64,000 bases of DNA from Kryptolebias marmoratus (taxonomy: Eukaryota > Chordata > Actinopteri > Cyprinodontiformes > Rivulidae). The position numbers were made by a program, and so were the translations under genes. The stretch spans positions 6,770,388-6,834,387 of the forward strand of contig NC_051431.1 of NCBI RefSeq assembly GCF_001649575.2, in the 5' to 3' direction. The stretch's first letter is position 1; every line of letters starts with the position of its first letter. This document shows, piece after piece, positions 52,701 through 64,000 of this stretch. The notes beneath the pieces are model-generated. The model worked only from the letters and a program-made list of their open reading frames with translations, did no database searches and was not told where the DNA came from.

Positions 52701-55700
52701 CTTCATGTGAACACTTGCACAACAAGAGACATTTATGCTAGAGTTATCTATTAAAGTATCTCAATAGTTTTAATGTTGTTTTTTCTAATGTGGCACAAAA
52801 TATAAAAATTACAACTAAATAACAAATTATTTTCCCATTTTAACCTGGGATTTAAATTTTGAAATATTTCAACAACAAAAAGAAAGAAGTAGGAATGCAA
52901 CAATTGTGAAAATATGGCCTGACATCTGCATGGATGTTTGAAGCAAAAGGTTGATTAATATTTTTTTTTGTCTTTATTTTTCTAAGGCCAAGTAAATAAT
53001 AAAACAAGCATTATGTTTTAAAGCATTTGGGCCCCTCACTTCTCTAATCTTGAAAAAGCACACAAGTATCAAAAGACTTTTAATGCAACATCTTATTTAA
53101 AAGAAAATCACTTTCATGAAAGACATTTTTAATCTTTAAATATACCACTGATTGGGTTGTCAGTTATGTGGCTTAACATTTTTTAAACTTTATTTAAATG
53201 TGTCCTGTCAGTTTGTTTTTCAGCTTGCTGATGGAATTATAGCAGCTGAAAATTGACTGATACCAACAACAGACTGATGTGTTTTCAACTACAGAAAGAT
53301 GCTCTTGTAAATAGAAGTCTTTGTTGAGTCCAGACAATATCTAACAATACATAGAACAACTTCATATAGAAAAAAAATCTAATTTTGTTTTCAGTGCAGT
53401 TGTTTGCACTTCACACACAGTTCCTTTCTACTTGAACTCCATAGGATCACAGTATCTGAACAGGCACATTGACTCAGGCTTTTCTCAACAAAATTGATAC
53501 TAATCACACAACCCACCTTGGTGTAAATGTACTTTGCTCTTGGTTATAGGGATGTTATAAATGTAAGACTTTCTGCCTTTTTTAATTACTTGTGCCTCTG
53601 GTAAAATGTGTCTCTAGAGAGCCTTCTGCTGTAATGTGTATATGTGTGTGTATGCATGTGTGTGAACTGGACTGTATAATGGGAAACAGGTGAAACATCT
53701 GGTGTTATATAAAAGGTGTTGGAACATTAAGAGCAAAGTCATACAAGCCTCAAAATAGCAGCAGATGTAGGAAAGGTGTTATGGAGGTCAGCCTCGGCAA
53801 TATGAACTTTGTCCAGCAGGAGGCACTGTTGGATTTGATAAATAGCAGGTTGAGCCACCTCAGCAAATGTTCCTCCTTGGGGGATATCAGGGACACTTGG
53901 GGAAAAATTAGGATTTATATGTTGAAGTGACACCTGGAAGCCAAGTTTGTAATTGGAGTATTTTAGATTAGATCTGATACTTTCAATTAACAAGATCATT
54001 TTCAACTGCAGTTGGCTTACATGAATTATTTACAGGTAGGTGTACAGAATAAGGCTTCCTTAGTTTTAAAGATCTTGGGTAAATCAGCAAAGAAGGAGAG
54101 CATTTAAAATACAGCCCTACTAAATTACAGAGCCAGTGTGAAAAATCGATCTGTTATGTAAAGATATTAACATTTTATCTAAAGCTATGTAAAGCACATC
54201 TGTTAAGCACAAAATATGAAAAATTAATATGATTTGACAGAATATGATACAATGCATTACCATTTATTTCTTTTCAAAGTACGTCAGCAGAACAAATTTT
54301 TATTTTTGTAGCATTTTTTTTTTGCTTATAAAGTGCTATAAAAATGCAAAGTGGCTACAGTGATTTACTTTTGGCTTTAAATTCCATTCCTGACTCTTAA
54401 AAGCTAAATTATTTAAAGGTTTGTATGTGTAGTATGTGTATGAGTGTGTGTAGTATATACACACTGTTTGATGAGTCAGTGCATGCTGGTATCCTTCTAT
54501 TAAATTTTGTTGCGCAGAAGAGCACTTCTAATAACCGCGGTTAAATTATTGCTTACTCTACACAAAAATCACTTTAGGGCTCATAAGTTGTCTGCTCACA
54601 ACATTTACACAAAACCTCTAAGGAATTGTGTTGCACATAAAAAAGAAATGAAGTTGCATTTATTTGTAAATCAAATTTTAGTGTTCAATAAAGCAGGTAC
54701 GAGTAGTAAGCGACTCTTTCTCCTGCCAGGAGATGGCAGTCTAAACCAAACTAACTTTTCAACCAGTCTACGAGATTTCTCAGTCGTGAGACATTTCTTT
54801 TCTGAGATAACCTATTAAAAACAGCAAGAGAGAAAAAACTGTTTGTTTTTTTTTGTCCTCGGCTCCCTATTTTATTTAAAATGTCTATAACAAGGAAAAG
54901 CAGAGACCTAGAAACGAGGAAACTAAATTACCTCTTTAAAATGTGGTGACTAAAGTGATATGACGTCCATTTCCAAAAGGGGGCAGTAGAGACTCGTGAA
55001 GTGAGAATCGCAGTACCGGAGCTCTGACTTCTCCTGCTTTACTTTTTTTCTTGAGCCTGTGCTCCTCACAATGTTTCATTGGGACTAATTAAAACGGCCC
55101 TCATCAAAAGCAAAATGTTAATGATTGATCTTGTCTGTTCCTAAACTGACACTAAAATGGTTGTGATGGGTCAGTTTTCTCTAATTGGCCAAAGTCAAAA
55201 CAAAGTTTATGCTGAAATAATTAAATCATTAAATACTCAGGTCTCTCTTCTATTTGCCTTTTATCTCAGATCCTTTTAGCTGCTTTCTTTACACTTTTAT
55301 CTTTTTCTCTGCAAACTGACAGAACAGTAAGTCTTAATCCTGTTTAACTCAAACTTTAAGTTTTAAATATAATCTTTTTTTGAAACATTGTACAAAATAA
55401 ACAGCAAAAGTATGAACATGTTTTCTTTTAGGGTATATTTATTGCGGCTACAGACAGAAGATTATAGTGAAAAGTAAAGCTGCAAGTGATTTTGGGAGGG
55501 GGGATGCATAAAAGAGACAAAGATACCAGGGGATGTCACAATAATTCCTGTGCAGCAAGGAGTCAGGCAACACATGAGGAGAGTAATCATATGGAGATGA
55601 TGGTGGTGGCTCTGTGATTAATGGGCCCATTTTCTTTGCACAGCTTGGATAGTGGGCCTACTTGGCCCCATTAAGGAGAAGCCCAAAGCCACCCGGTTTT

Positions 55701-58700
55701 GCTGTATGCCATTCATCAGGCAAACACGAGCAATAGAAAAGGTTTAATCTCCAGAGACATGAAATATGCACTAAGAAATGGAGAGAAACACACTCCTGGA
55801 TTTGTCTTGTTTTGTTGTTTGGTATGATGCATGCATCTTTATGCCTGCGTGAATACCTGTGTGAGAGGGGTGTCCCGTCTGCAGCAGTGAGATTGGGAGG
55901 GGAGACAAGGCCGAGCAACTGTGTCCCATAATTGCTCCAACCTGCAGTGCAGAACTGGAGGGGGAAAACTTGTGCTTATTTCCTTCCTTATTTAATCGAC
56001 TACAGGGAACGAGAGCGGCAAACACTGGCCCGACAGTTGCAGAGACACGCCAGTCCCTCTTTTAGAGAAATATGCAAATCCACTGTTAAATTTCATTTTT
56101 CTAATCCCTTTAATCAGAAACAGGGGAATAAAGCCAGCTGGTAGGAACCCATGTTAAGATGTAATTAAGCATCTGATTGAATTTCAGTGCATACCAGAGT
56201 GTGTGTGCCAAGGCAGGAGCAGGAGGAGGGGGTAGATATGAAGGGGGGTGGGCACTTGTACACCAGACTGAGCAGCGAGGTTGGTGGGGGGACACATTGC
56301 CCATCGATGGGGGACCTGGAGCTCGCTGCAGGCCTAGTATTTTCCAGCATGCTCCACCGCATGAGTGAACAGCGATCAGAGGCACATTTTTATACATTAC
56401 TACGAAGTCACCCATGTCAATCATCCCCCTGCTGGCACTGAAATGGTTTTCTCTTGCTTGAATCTTAGGACCTGGTCCCAGAAAACCATCTCACTGCAAG
56501 TTACTTCTATCTGCAAATATTTGAAGACAAGCAGTGCACAGACTGTTATGATCCACTGTTTGCTTGTTAAGAGAATAATAACAGTCTTTTCCTCCTCCAT
56601 CTGAGTCAACACAGGTTTGCTTTCACCTCGCACTACTTGCTCAGTGTCAGTGCTGACAGATATACTTCATGCACAGGTGGGTATTGAGCAGATATGAGGC
56701 CTGGTCCATGTAGTGAGAATTGGTACATGGGGGGAAACGAAAGCCAAAAACAATGAAATACAATAGTTGCCCAAAAGTTGTTTTGTCCAAAAAGAAAACA
56801 AAAAGTTTAATTTTGGGGGAGCTCGAGGAAGGCGCTTGGATATCAGAAAAATAATTAGTAGGAGCATTTATTGCCCACCTGTGGAGCTCTGAAGAAGAGC
56901 ACGAGACCAAAACAGGGGGTGAAAAAAGAAAGGGGGACAAAGACAGGTGACAGAAGCCGACAGGTCATCATTTCTGTGCCCTCTCACTGTCCTTTCTCAG
57001 TCATCCTTCATCTTCACTCTGTTGCTACGACTGTCAGAGCCCAGGGCCCATCTGCTGAACAAGCTGCCTGATGAGAAACTGAGTTAAAGGAGACTGAAGC
57101 TGCACCCCCACTGACCTCAGCAGTCTCAAGCACTTTCACTCAAAACAATTCAGCAATGGAAAAAAGAACATGTCATAATTTGGCAATGTAGCTACTTCTA
57201 ATAGCATATTGATGTGTTTAAAATTTCTAATTTCCTACAAAATTAAATAAAAGTTTAATATGAAATTGCATTTTCAGTTATTGCTGTTGTCTTTAGCATG
57301 ACAGTATTACCCACACAGCTGATTCCATTAAAAGCAACTCTCAGTATGCAGTCTCATATATTTTCTAACACCTTTCACAGCTATTTGCTTTGCAGTAATA
57401 AAATAGAAGAAGAAAGAGTGTAGAACTGAAAGCAGACAAAAAAGGTGTTTTTTTGTGTCTGTGTGCACTGACAGATTTAATGCCATGCTTTCACAACTAT
57501 TTACTGCATGTGTACACAGCTATAGATAGTTCTTTGTCCAGAAACAACAAAGAGAAGTGGAACTGCTATATGTTTGTTTATAATTCATTGTTAGAGATCA
57601 GCAGCCTTTTGTCAGGGAGACAAAAAGGGACAGAGGTAAGCAGTGGTTCAGTGAAAGGTGATGTATGATCAAACGCGAAAGCAGTATTGATTTTCTTGAA
57701 TTGTGTTTGCTCCATTTGCCACTATTAAATATGGATTCTGCTCAACTGCCATCTTGACTTTGTCTTGAAATTGACACTCTCTCTATAAAAGGGCTGTAGT
57801 TTTTTCAATAAAAGCCCCGTGTCAAGAGGAAGATCGGTGTGACACAGCTAGAGACCATGCGTTTGATTTTCTTCAGATGCAGCACATCAATACCTCACAC
57901 CAACCTTTGGATTGAACTGCAAGAAAGAGAGGAGGGATGTTGGAAAAATGTGGATTCATATTGTTAGTAAATGTAAATTTAAATGTTCTTGCCCATGTTT
58001 ATGCAGAGGCACAAAAGGTCAGTACTTATTCTACTGCAAAACTAAATGTATAAGTCCAGTAAAAAAGGGATTTTTTTTTTTGTTAAGCTCTACAAAGGGA
58101 ACGATCTAGTCTCCAGTGAACAAAAACCAAATCTCAGTGTCCAAACAAGTTCATAGTTATTGTACCTCAACACCAGTGCCCAATATAATTAAATGTCGTG
58201 GAAGCAGAAAAGTGAACGTGACATTATTAAAGCAGAAAGTGTGCAATTATATTTCTCACAGGACACTAGTTCATATTTTTAAAAGCAATGACATTTCTAT
58301 GGACATTAATGAAACACAACCTTCTGACAGTAACAGTTCTGTGTTGCAATGCTGCATTATAGAACAAAAAAAGAAGAACAAAAAGCAGTGCAGTGAGCGT
58401 TCAGTTAGAACCATATAATAAAAACAATATCCTGCAGTTAAAACATCTCTGACTGACTCCACTAAAAGAGGAGGATCTTTGTGCACTGCTACAGCAACAA
58501 ATGTTCTCTGCAGCACGGATAATGGTCAAACATCCCATTCAATGCTCTTTCTGCTTTTGTCTGCAGGTGAATAAATCTAGGTTGATGCTCATCTAATGTA
58601 CTGTTAAAAGCCATTGCCTGTAACAAATTGCACATTACTATGGACGCCATGTCCTTGTGAGGCTGTTTTAGACCTGTTTGTTTGGTTAGAGCACCTTCCT

Positions 58701-58830
58701 AACCATTAAACCATTTTAAAAACTAATGCACCAGCTGAACAAGAGACGTAAGAATCGTGTCATTGTATGAGCCAGCAGGCTTGCCACCAGTGACACATGG
58801 CATTCCTCACATCACAGTTATAGATCTTTT

Positions 58831-58875
58831 ACACTGTGAGGAAAGAGTGTTAACCACTAGGCACCATACTACCCA
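58831..58875 (-). repeat. Antisense remnant of the same tRNA-like repeat head
   Basis: Read on the minus strand this gives ggtagtatggtgcctagtggttaacactctttcctcacag. It resembles the head of the 49.4 kb repeat family (ggcggcacggtggcgtagtggttaacac type). Only the head is recognisable. Confidence 0.45.
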
Positions 58876-59216
58876 ATGGTAGATTACAATTAATTACAAA
58901 AACAAGAAGTTCATACACATGTAGACACAAGAAATAGTTTTGAGCTTAAATGGATTTCTAGTTGCTGTGGCTCCGATGATTGACTGACTAGGATATTAGT
59001 TATACTATTGGCAATTTGATCCTCCAACTCATCTACAGAACTAGAAGCACAACTCTGAATCAAAATGTTCTCTTGATAGCAGGTCAATTGTTTGCATGGC
59101 AAAGAGGCAACAACATTATGAACCAAGTAGAGTACATTAAAGAAACAAAAGCTAATGACCAGTTTCTCCAAGTCTTGTTCTGAAAGAAGCACCCTTGCTG
59201 GAAAAGGAGCCCACAT

Positions 59217-59251
59217 CACTGATTATAAAAAATCACTGATTATAAAAAAAG
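59217..59251 (+). repeat. Short tandem duplication (cactgattataaaaaa)
   Basis: cactgattataaaaaa occurs twice, separated by a single T, and the second copy runs into aagc. Confidence 0.85.
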
Positions 59252-60394
59252 CAAAAATCAGTTAATAAACTGACTTACCAATTAACCAGTCCACCTCTAA
59301 TTATGACATTTAATTGCAATTTGTTGAGAAAAATAATACTAAAAATCTACCAAAGTTGAAAGTCTTGGAAAAATTTTCCCAGAAGAGTAAATTTCATAAA
59401 TGATGGATATTAATTTGGAGCTAAGATTCTCAGAACAACACATTTATAATGTGATAATATAACTAATTGTTTTGATATAATTTCAATGTCATTAGACTAT
59501 CAACAAAAAAGAAAGTATTTTTTTTCTTGAACTTTATAAACTTGGCAGTAAAGTAATGTTTTAAAAAATATTCTCATTTACACATTCACACCCACTCTCA
59601 CACACTAATAGTGAAAGATTTGGCATACACAGATTTGGTTTGACATCAGCTTAGTTTTTCAGAGCAACTTTTAATTCTTGCACATATATTCACACAATCT
59701 AAAGTAAAACCAGTGCAGTAAAATACATGTAAAAACATTATATAACATGATGGACAAAATCATCAGCTCCAAGCGTTTTTTTTTTTGGTTTAATTTAAGT
59801 TATTTCTACAGTGTATGGTATCAATACTCAGTCACACAGAAAACTTATTACTCTGAAAGTTAGAGCACAGAATTCAAATTTGACCATGAATATATGATGC
59901 AGAGCTCATCCACTATATAACCACCTGTTCTTGTATGTCACTATAAAGAGTATGTCATGTATGAGGTTAAAAGTAACTGATTAAGCTTTTAATACCTGGT
60001 ACAACAGTTTCTGTCAGGGGTTGCTGAAAACAGTAAGCAGAATGCCAGAGGGCAACATGCTTGATGCACATTAAAAACCACAGATTTTGACCTTCAAATT
60101 AGTATACATAGACTTGTAGATGTACCCACACTGAATTATGCAGACACACACATCAGTAAGTATATGCTCATACAGGTATGTCACCACTACAAAGCCAGTC
60201 TCATTATTCTGTGTCCCCTGACATTTCAGCGCCGCAGAGAGCTCCCATATTAATCTTGAACTGAGCATCTCCTGTTCCCTGCACATTCTTGCCCCTAATG
60301 ACAGTTTTATCATAACTTATTATTGCAACCACAACCCTGAGTTGAAATTATGTAAATGCTGCATGTTTGGTGCGCAAAACATCTTTATGTTTTG

Positions 60395-60670
60395 CTCAAT
60401 GGTCGCTCAAGCGGCAATCTAATTCTGCTCACCGACAGCCTAAATGAATCGGCTTGTTATGGTTTGAATAATGGTCTAAGCAGTGGGAGACGGGGTCGGC
60501 TAGCTGAAGGTTGAGAAGGAGAGACCCACTTAGTTAGATGCCGCCTTATCGGATTGTACCTCCGCCTCATTCATTACCTTCCATCACTTCCCTTATTTGC
60601 AATAAGCAATATCATTACAGGATGATTTGCCTCAAACGTGGGGTTGAAGTAACATCAAGAGGCAGAAATA
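60395..60670. promoter_or_regulatory. Possible conserved non-coding element in the 5' region
   Basis: Unlike its flanks it has several CpGs (ggtcgctcaagcggc, caccgacagc, gacggggtcggc, gatgccgccttatcgg) together with attcattacc, tttgcaataagc and aggatgattt motifs. It has no ORF and no simple repeat. It could be an enhancer or an untranslated exon region; I cannot tell which. Confidence 0.25.
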
Positions 60671-61754
60671 ACTGCTCCAAGATTTGTAATTTGGGCTGCA
60701 ATATAGGCTGGTAATAAAGCTTCAGATTCATTCACCCACACACCCCACCCACACATCTACTTTGCTCTCTTTGTTTTGCCTATGTCTTCTTTTCACACAT
60801 GCATTAGGGCTGGCAATAATGCCTAGAATATCTCTTTGGGCGTAATGGGATTTCCATGAATTCAACATTTTAATACCCATTAAAACATATTGAGATATAC
60901 AAAGTTTTTGCCTCTGTTTATTTCAAAGTTACCTTGAAAATGCCCATCTATATATTTTTTTGCTGCTCAGTCTGTTACGTTGTCTCTCTGTCTCTATTTT
61001 AGAAATTTTCTAAGTTTTCTCATTAGCTTGCAGTCAATGACATTAGACTTAAGTGGTTGCCTGAACAGTCTCAAATACAGCAGGCCTGGTTTTTAATTAG
61101 GCCTTAAGCTTTGTTTCTAGCTTTGTTAGAACTGTTCTTGCAGTCGGTATCTTGATATGTGAGAGATCTCAAAGGTTAAACACGGATTGCATTTGCAACA
61201 AGAATGATCTTTGAATCTATACAATAAAAGCTTTCACCCCTGCCAGTAATCCTTCTTTAAATTTCAATACATACTTAGTTCAGGAATTACACTCAAGTAA
61301 GCAGAGATTTTGAGGACAGTTAATTCTGTCTGATTTTGACAAGCCTATAAATCCCTGAACCATTCCTGCCACTATGTGGTAAACCACTGGTGGGCAAGTC
61401 AAGCATCTTACTGGTATCCCACATGATGGAATCCCATCCTTCATAATTAGATAAATGGCCCCTAACCACTGTTTCAGAGCACTCTAGCACAGCTAAGTGT
61501 GTGAGTCCTTACAAATTAGCTGCTTGTGCTAAAATTAAAAAGATCACAGATCTATTTTGAAAACTAAGCCTACACCCCATCATCCATCACTCACATATAA
61601 TGAATTAAGTGCTCCTTGGGAGAAAAATACATTCTGACAAGATTGCAAAGTATGACTTGTGAAATGTCTGCTTGACATTTAGAACCTCACACTTAATTTT
61701 CTGTTCAGAAATGTCACTCTAAAAATAAAGAGTTCCTAAATCCTGCAAAGTGGA

Positions 61755-61773
61755 TTTTTTTTTTTTTTTTTTT
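61755..61773 (+). repeat. Poly-T tract
   Basis: Nineteen T residues with no recognisable element body on either side. Confidence 0.95.
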
Positions 61774-63687
61774 AGAAAAAAACTTAGACCAGTGAGACCA
61801 ATCTATAAAAACATGGTCGAAGGATTCAGCTGGTGGTGGTAATGATGAACCCTTATTGATGAAAAGCTACTTCACACAAAACATTAGCTGCCTTTTCTCC
61901 CACAAAGTATGTGTAATGGGAATGGGGGATTGATGTTATTGGGTGAAAGAAACAGATAAGAAACAAAGGGGAAATAAAGAGAAAGATGGCCTATTAGAAA
62001 GTAAACATACCACACCTGCAAACTAGTCTGAGTCAGAGGTGGGCAGGAGTATATTTCTCCCTGTTGTCTACATGGTCATTGATTGCGAGACTGCTGAGCA
62101 TCGACACAACAGCCTGCAGGCAGGGACAGATGGGTCAGTGCCACTGGAGCACACCGACACCACTGACTCAGTTTCTGCTGCTTTCAATCCCAGATGGCTG
62201 GGAGGACAAGGGACAATGAATTATGACAGATACAAAACCACTGGGTAAGCACACAGGAACATTTGTCATGATTTAGGTAGATATATGGGCTACCCAAATG
62301 GTAGTGGAGTTTTTATTGCAAACCAGCCCAATGACAAAAATAACAACACTTAAATGCTTTTGTACACCCAACATGTGCCTGATTAATCTCTAAACACATT
62401 CACAAAAATGCTCAGAGTAATAATAGAAAAGATTGAAAGTCTATTGAAAGAACAGTTCATCTTGGGGCTAAATTGTTTTCAGTTTTTAGGAGTGCTGGTT
62501 ACCTCCAAATTGTTGTCTTCCTTGTGTCCAATATCTGCCCCAGACATACTCTGCTTTCTAAAACTAAACAGGCCATGACCTCTTACCTCCCAAGGAACAG
62601 ACACAACCATGCACACAAACACACACATGTGTACAAACTCCTCCATCTATCTTAAAATACAGGCTACTTCTTATTTTGTAGTCAAGTCTGTATATTTAGG
62701 TGTAGAGCTGAAGTGCTTCTGCTTGGCTCTAGGTCAGGGCTTTGGTCCACCAGGGATTCAGCCTTCTACAAGCTTCTCAGCACTCTAATGGGGCACCAAG
62801 GGAGAGGAGCTTTCAGTCGGGACCATCTACCTCCTGTGGCAAGCTTAATTGGGTATAAAGAGATATAGCCCTCTCTACGCCCTCCACCTCAGGGTAAATC
62901 GAATTATATATTTAAGTAAGGGCTCTAGACGTGGTGTGCAGGTTAAAGTTACTTTGCCTGGAAGGGAAAGACAATGTTTACCCGTGTCTTTGTCTTCTCA
63001 GAAGAGTACAAATCATTGAACCATCAGATGAGCAGTTTTTCCCCATTCTTATTTTTTCAGAAGACCACAGTGGTGCATTTAAGGCTTTGCTGAAATTACC
63101 TCTGTTCCAAGGGTAAACTGGCCTTTATATTGATGAATAGACAAGAATGTCACTTCTCTCCTGCTTTCCTTAATTTCTACCTCAAACTGATAAATCAAGT
63201 CAGGAGTCATTGGATTTGTAGCAGCATAGGGCATTTACAGTGGCAATGGTCATCATGAAAGCACCTCACTTACAGAAAAAAAACACACAATCCCAATACA
63301 AAGGAAGATAAATCACTTTGAAGCTGCAGGTCAATGGTATTGGACAATAAATGTCTCTCTCAGCATTCCTTCATCATTGTTCAAGGGAAGACTGGCAGGA
63401 AGGGTATTGTGGGGATGGGCTCAGCATGGATAGAAGTGTTAATGTGTGCTAATACACTAAAAGCCACGGGACCTTTTTTAGGTGATGGATTGTCACCGCT
63501 AAATTACTGTGTGTGACAGCTTCAGAACTGCACTACAGGTCAGGAGAGAGCTATCAGCAATAAAAGCTTAAGAGTTGAGGTTTACAACAAAAACAGTGAG
63601 CCAACGATCAAGTGACACTGTTGTGCAGCTGGCTTTAAGTCATGAATGAAAATAAAAACTAAGGCTGCAACAAAGCTCTATTAAAGC

Positions 63688-63900
63688 ATTAAAGAAAATA
63701 GTTCAGATTTTTGAAATGGTGTTCTGTGGAGTTATTATGAATAGTTAATATGTTACCTGAAATAGACTGCACTCAGAGCCTTATCAGTTTTAAATATATG
63801 GCAGAAGTTCTTTTAAAGGGTTTAGATAATGGCGAGCCTGACTTAAGCAGGGGCAATTACAAAGTAAAATGCTACCGTCTTGAAAACTGAGCAAAGTAAC
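63688..63900 (+). repeat. Dispersed repeat copy B, same family as 34.8 kb
   Basis: Begins agaaaatagttcagattttt, then gaaatggtgttctgtggag, and shares the order of start blocks with the 34805 copy. It diverges after about 100 bases (gttatcagtttt, then ggcgagcctgacttaagcag, caattacaaagtaaaatgct). It is more degraded. Confidence 0.5.
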
Positions 63901-64000
63901 TATCTGATGGAAAAGTAATGCAATGTTAAAATCAACAAAATAAAGTTCACTTGAATCACTTTGGAATTTTTGTTTTTTTTACATCACTTTCTTTTTACAT

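Larger units (their letters stand above)
45985..64000 (-). other. Upstream intron or 5' flank of robo1
   Basis: About 18 kb to the right of the first candidate coding exon. Since that exon appears to have a splice acceptor, this is most likely intron leading to one or more untranslated first exons. I could not place such exons. I saw no CpG-rich promoter comparable to the 19 kb block. It holds a SINE-like element at about 49.38-49.71 kb, a small antisense remnant near 58.85 kb, a dispersed repeat at the right edge, simple repeats and a few motif-dense stretches. Confidence 0.55.

Noticed and set aside
53739..54005. Minus-strand ORF with PQGGTFAEVAQPAIYQIQQCLLLD
   Set aside because: It looked protein-like at first, but there is no recognisable family, signal peptide or splice-site support.

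Overview
This window looks like teleost nuclear DNA, probably percomorph. It is AT-rich, with introns far longer than exons, many microsatellites, and fragments of dispersed repeats resembling families common in fish genomes. There is no sign of a bacterial, plasmid or viral gene layout. The only gene I can identify is the 5' part of a minus-strand ROBO family axon-guidance receptor gene. I call it robo1 because it carries the robo1-type N-terminal segment EDDNSLGYTG spliced in frame to an Ig1 exon. That exon has robo1-like residues ([25 protein letters not shown]).

Layout, read right to left in the direction of transcription. About 46-64 kb is upstream intron or 5' flank with no coding exon I can support. 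A candidate first coding exon with a signal peptide lies at 45832-45984 (ATG at 45979 or 45958). A short symmetric exon at 31343-31432 encodes the acidic robo1-specific linker. A candidate alternative first coding exon with its own signal peptide lies at 21926-22209 (ATG at 22124). A CpG-rich block at about 18.95-19.40 kb, interrupted by an 11-N assembly gap, looks like an internal promoter. The first immunoglobulin domain is a complete 327-base exon at 1207-1533. The second Ig domain and everything downstream lie to the left, outside the window.

All the candidate upstream exons end in splice phase 1 and the Ig1 exon begins in phase 1. Every start could therefore join the same Ig1 acceptor and leave the receptor in frame, with only the signal peptide and the linker before Ig1 changing. 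Mammalian ROBO1 is known to use alternative 5' exons and promoters. The fish-specific pieces proposed here, especially the 22.1 kb exon, are inference and need transcript evidence. The remaining sequence, about 98 percent of the window, is intronic or flanking. It contains simple repeats, decayed dispersed repeats, a few inverted repeats, and several stretches rich in homeodomain-type or GATA-type motifs that may be conserved regulatory elements.
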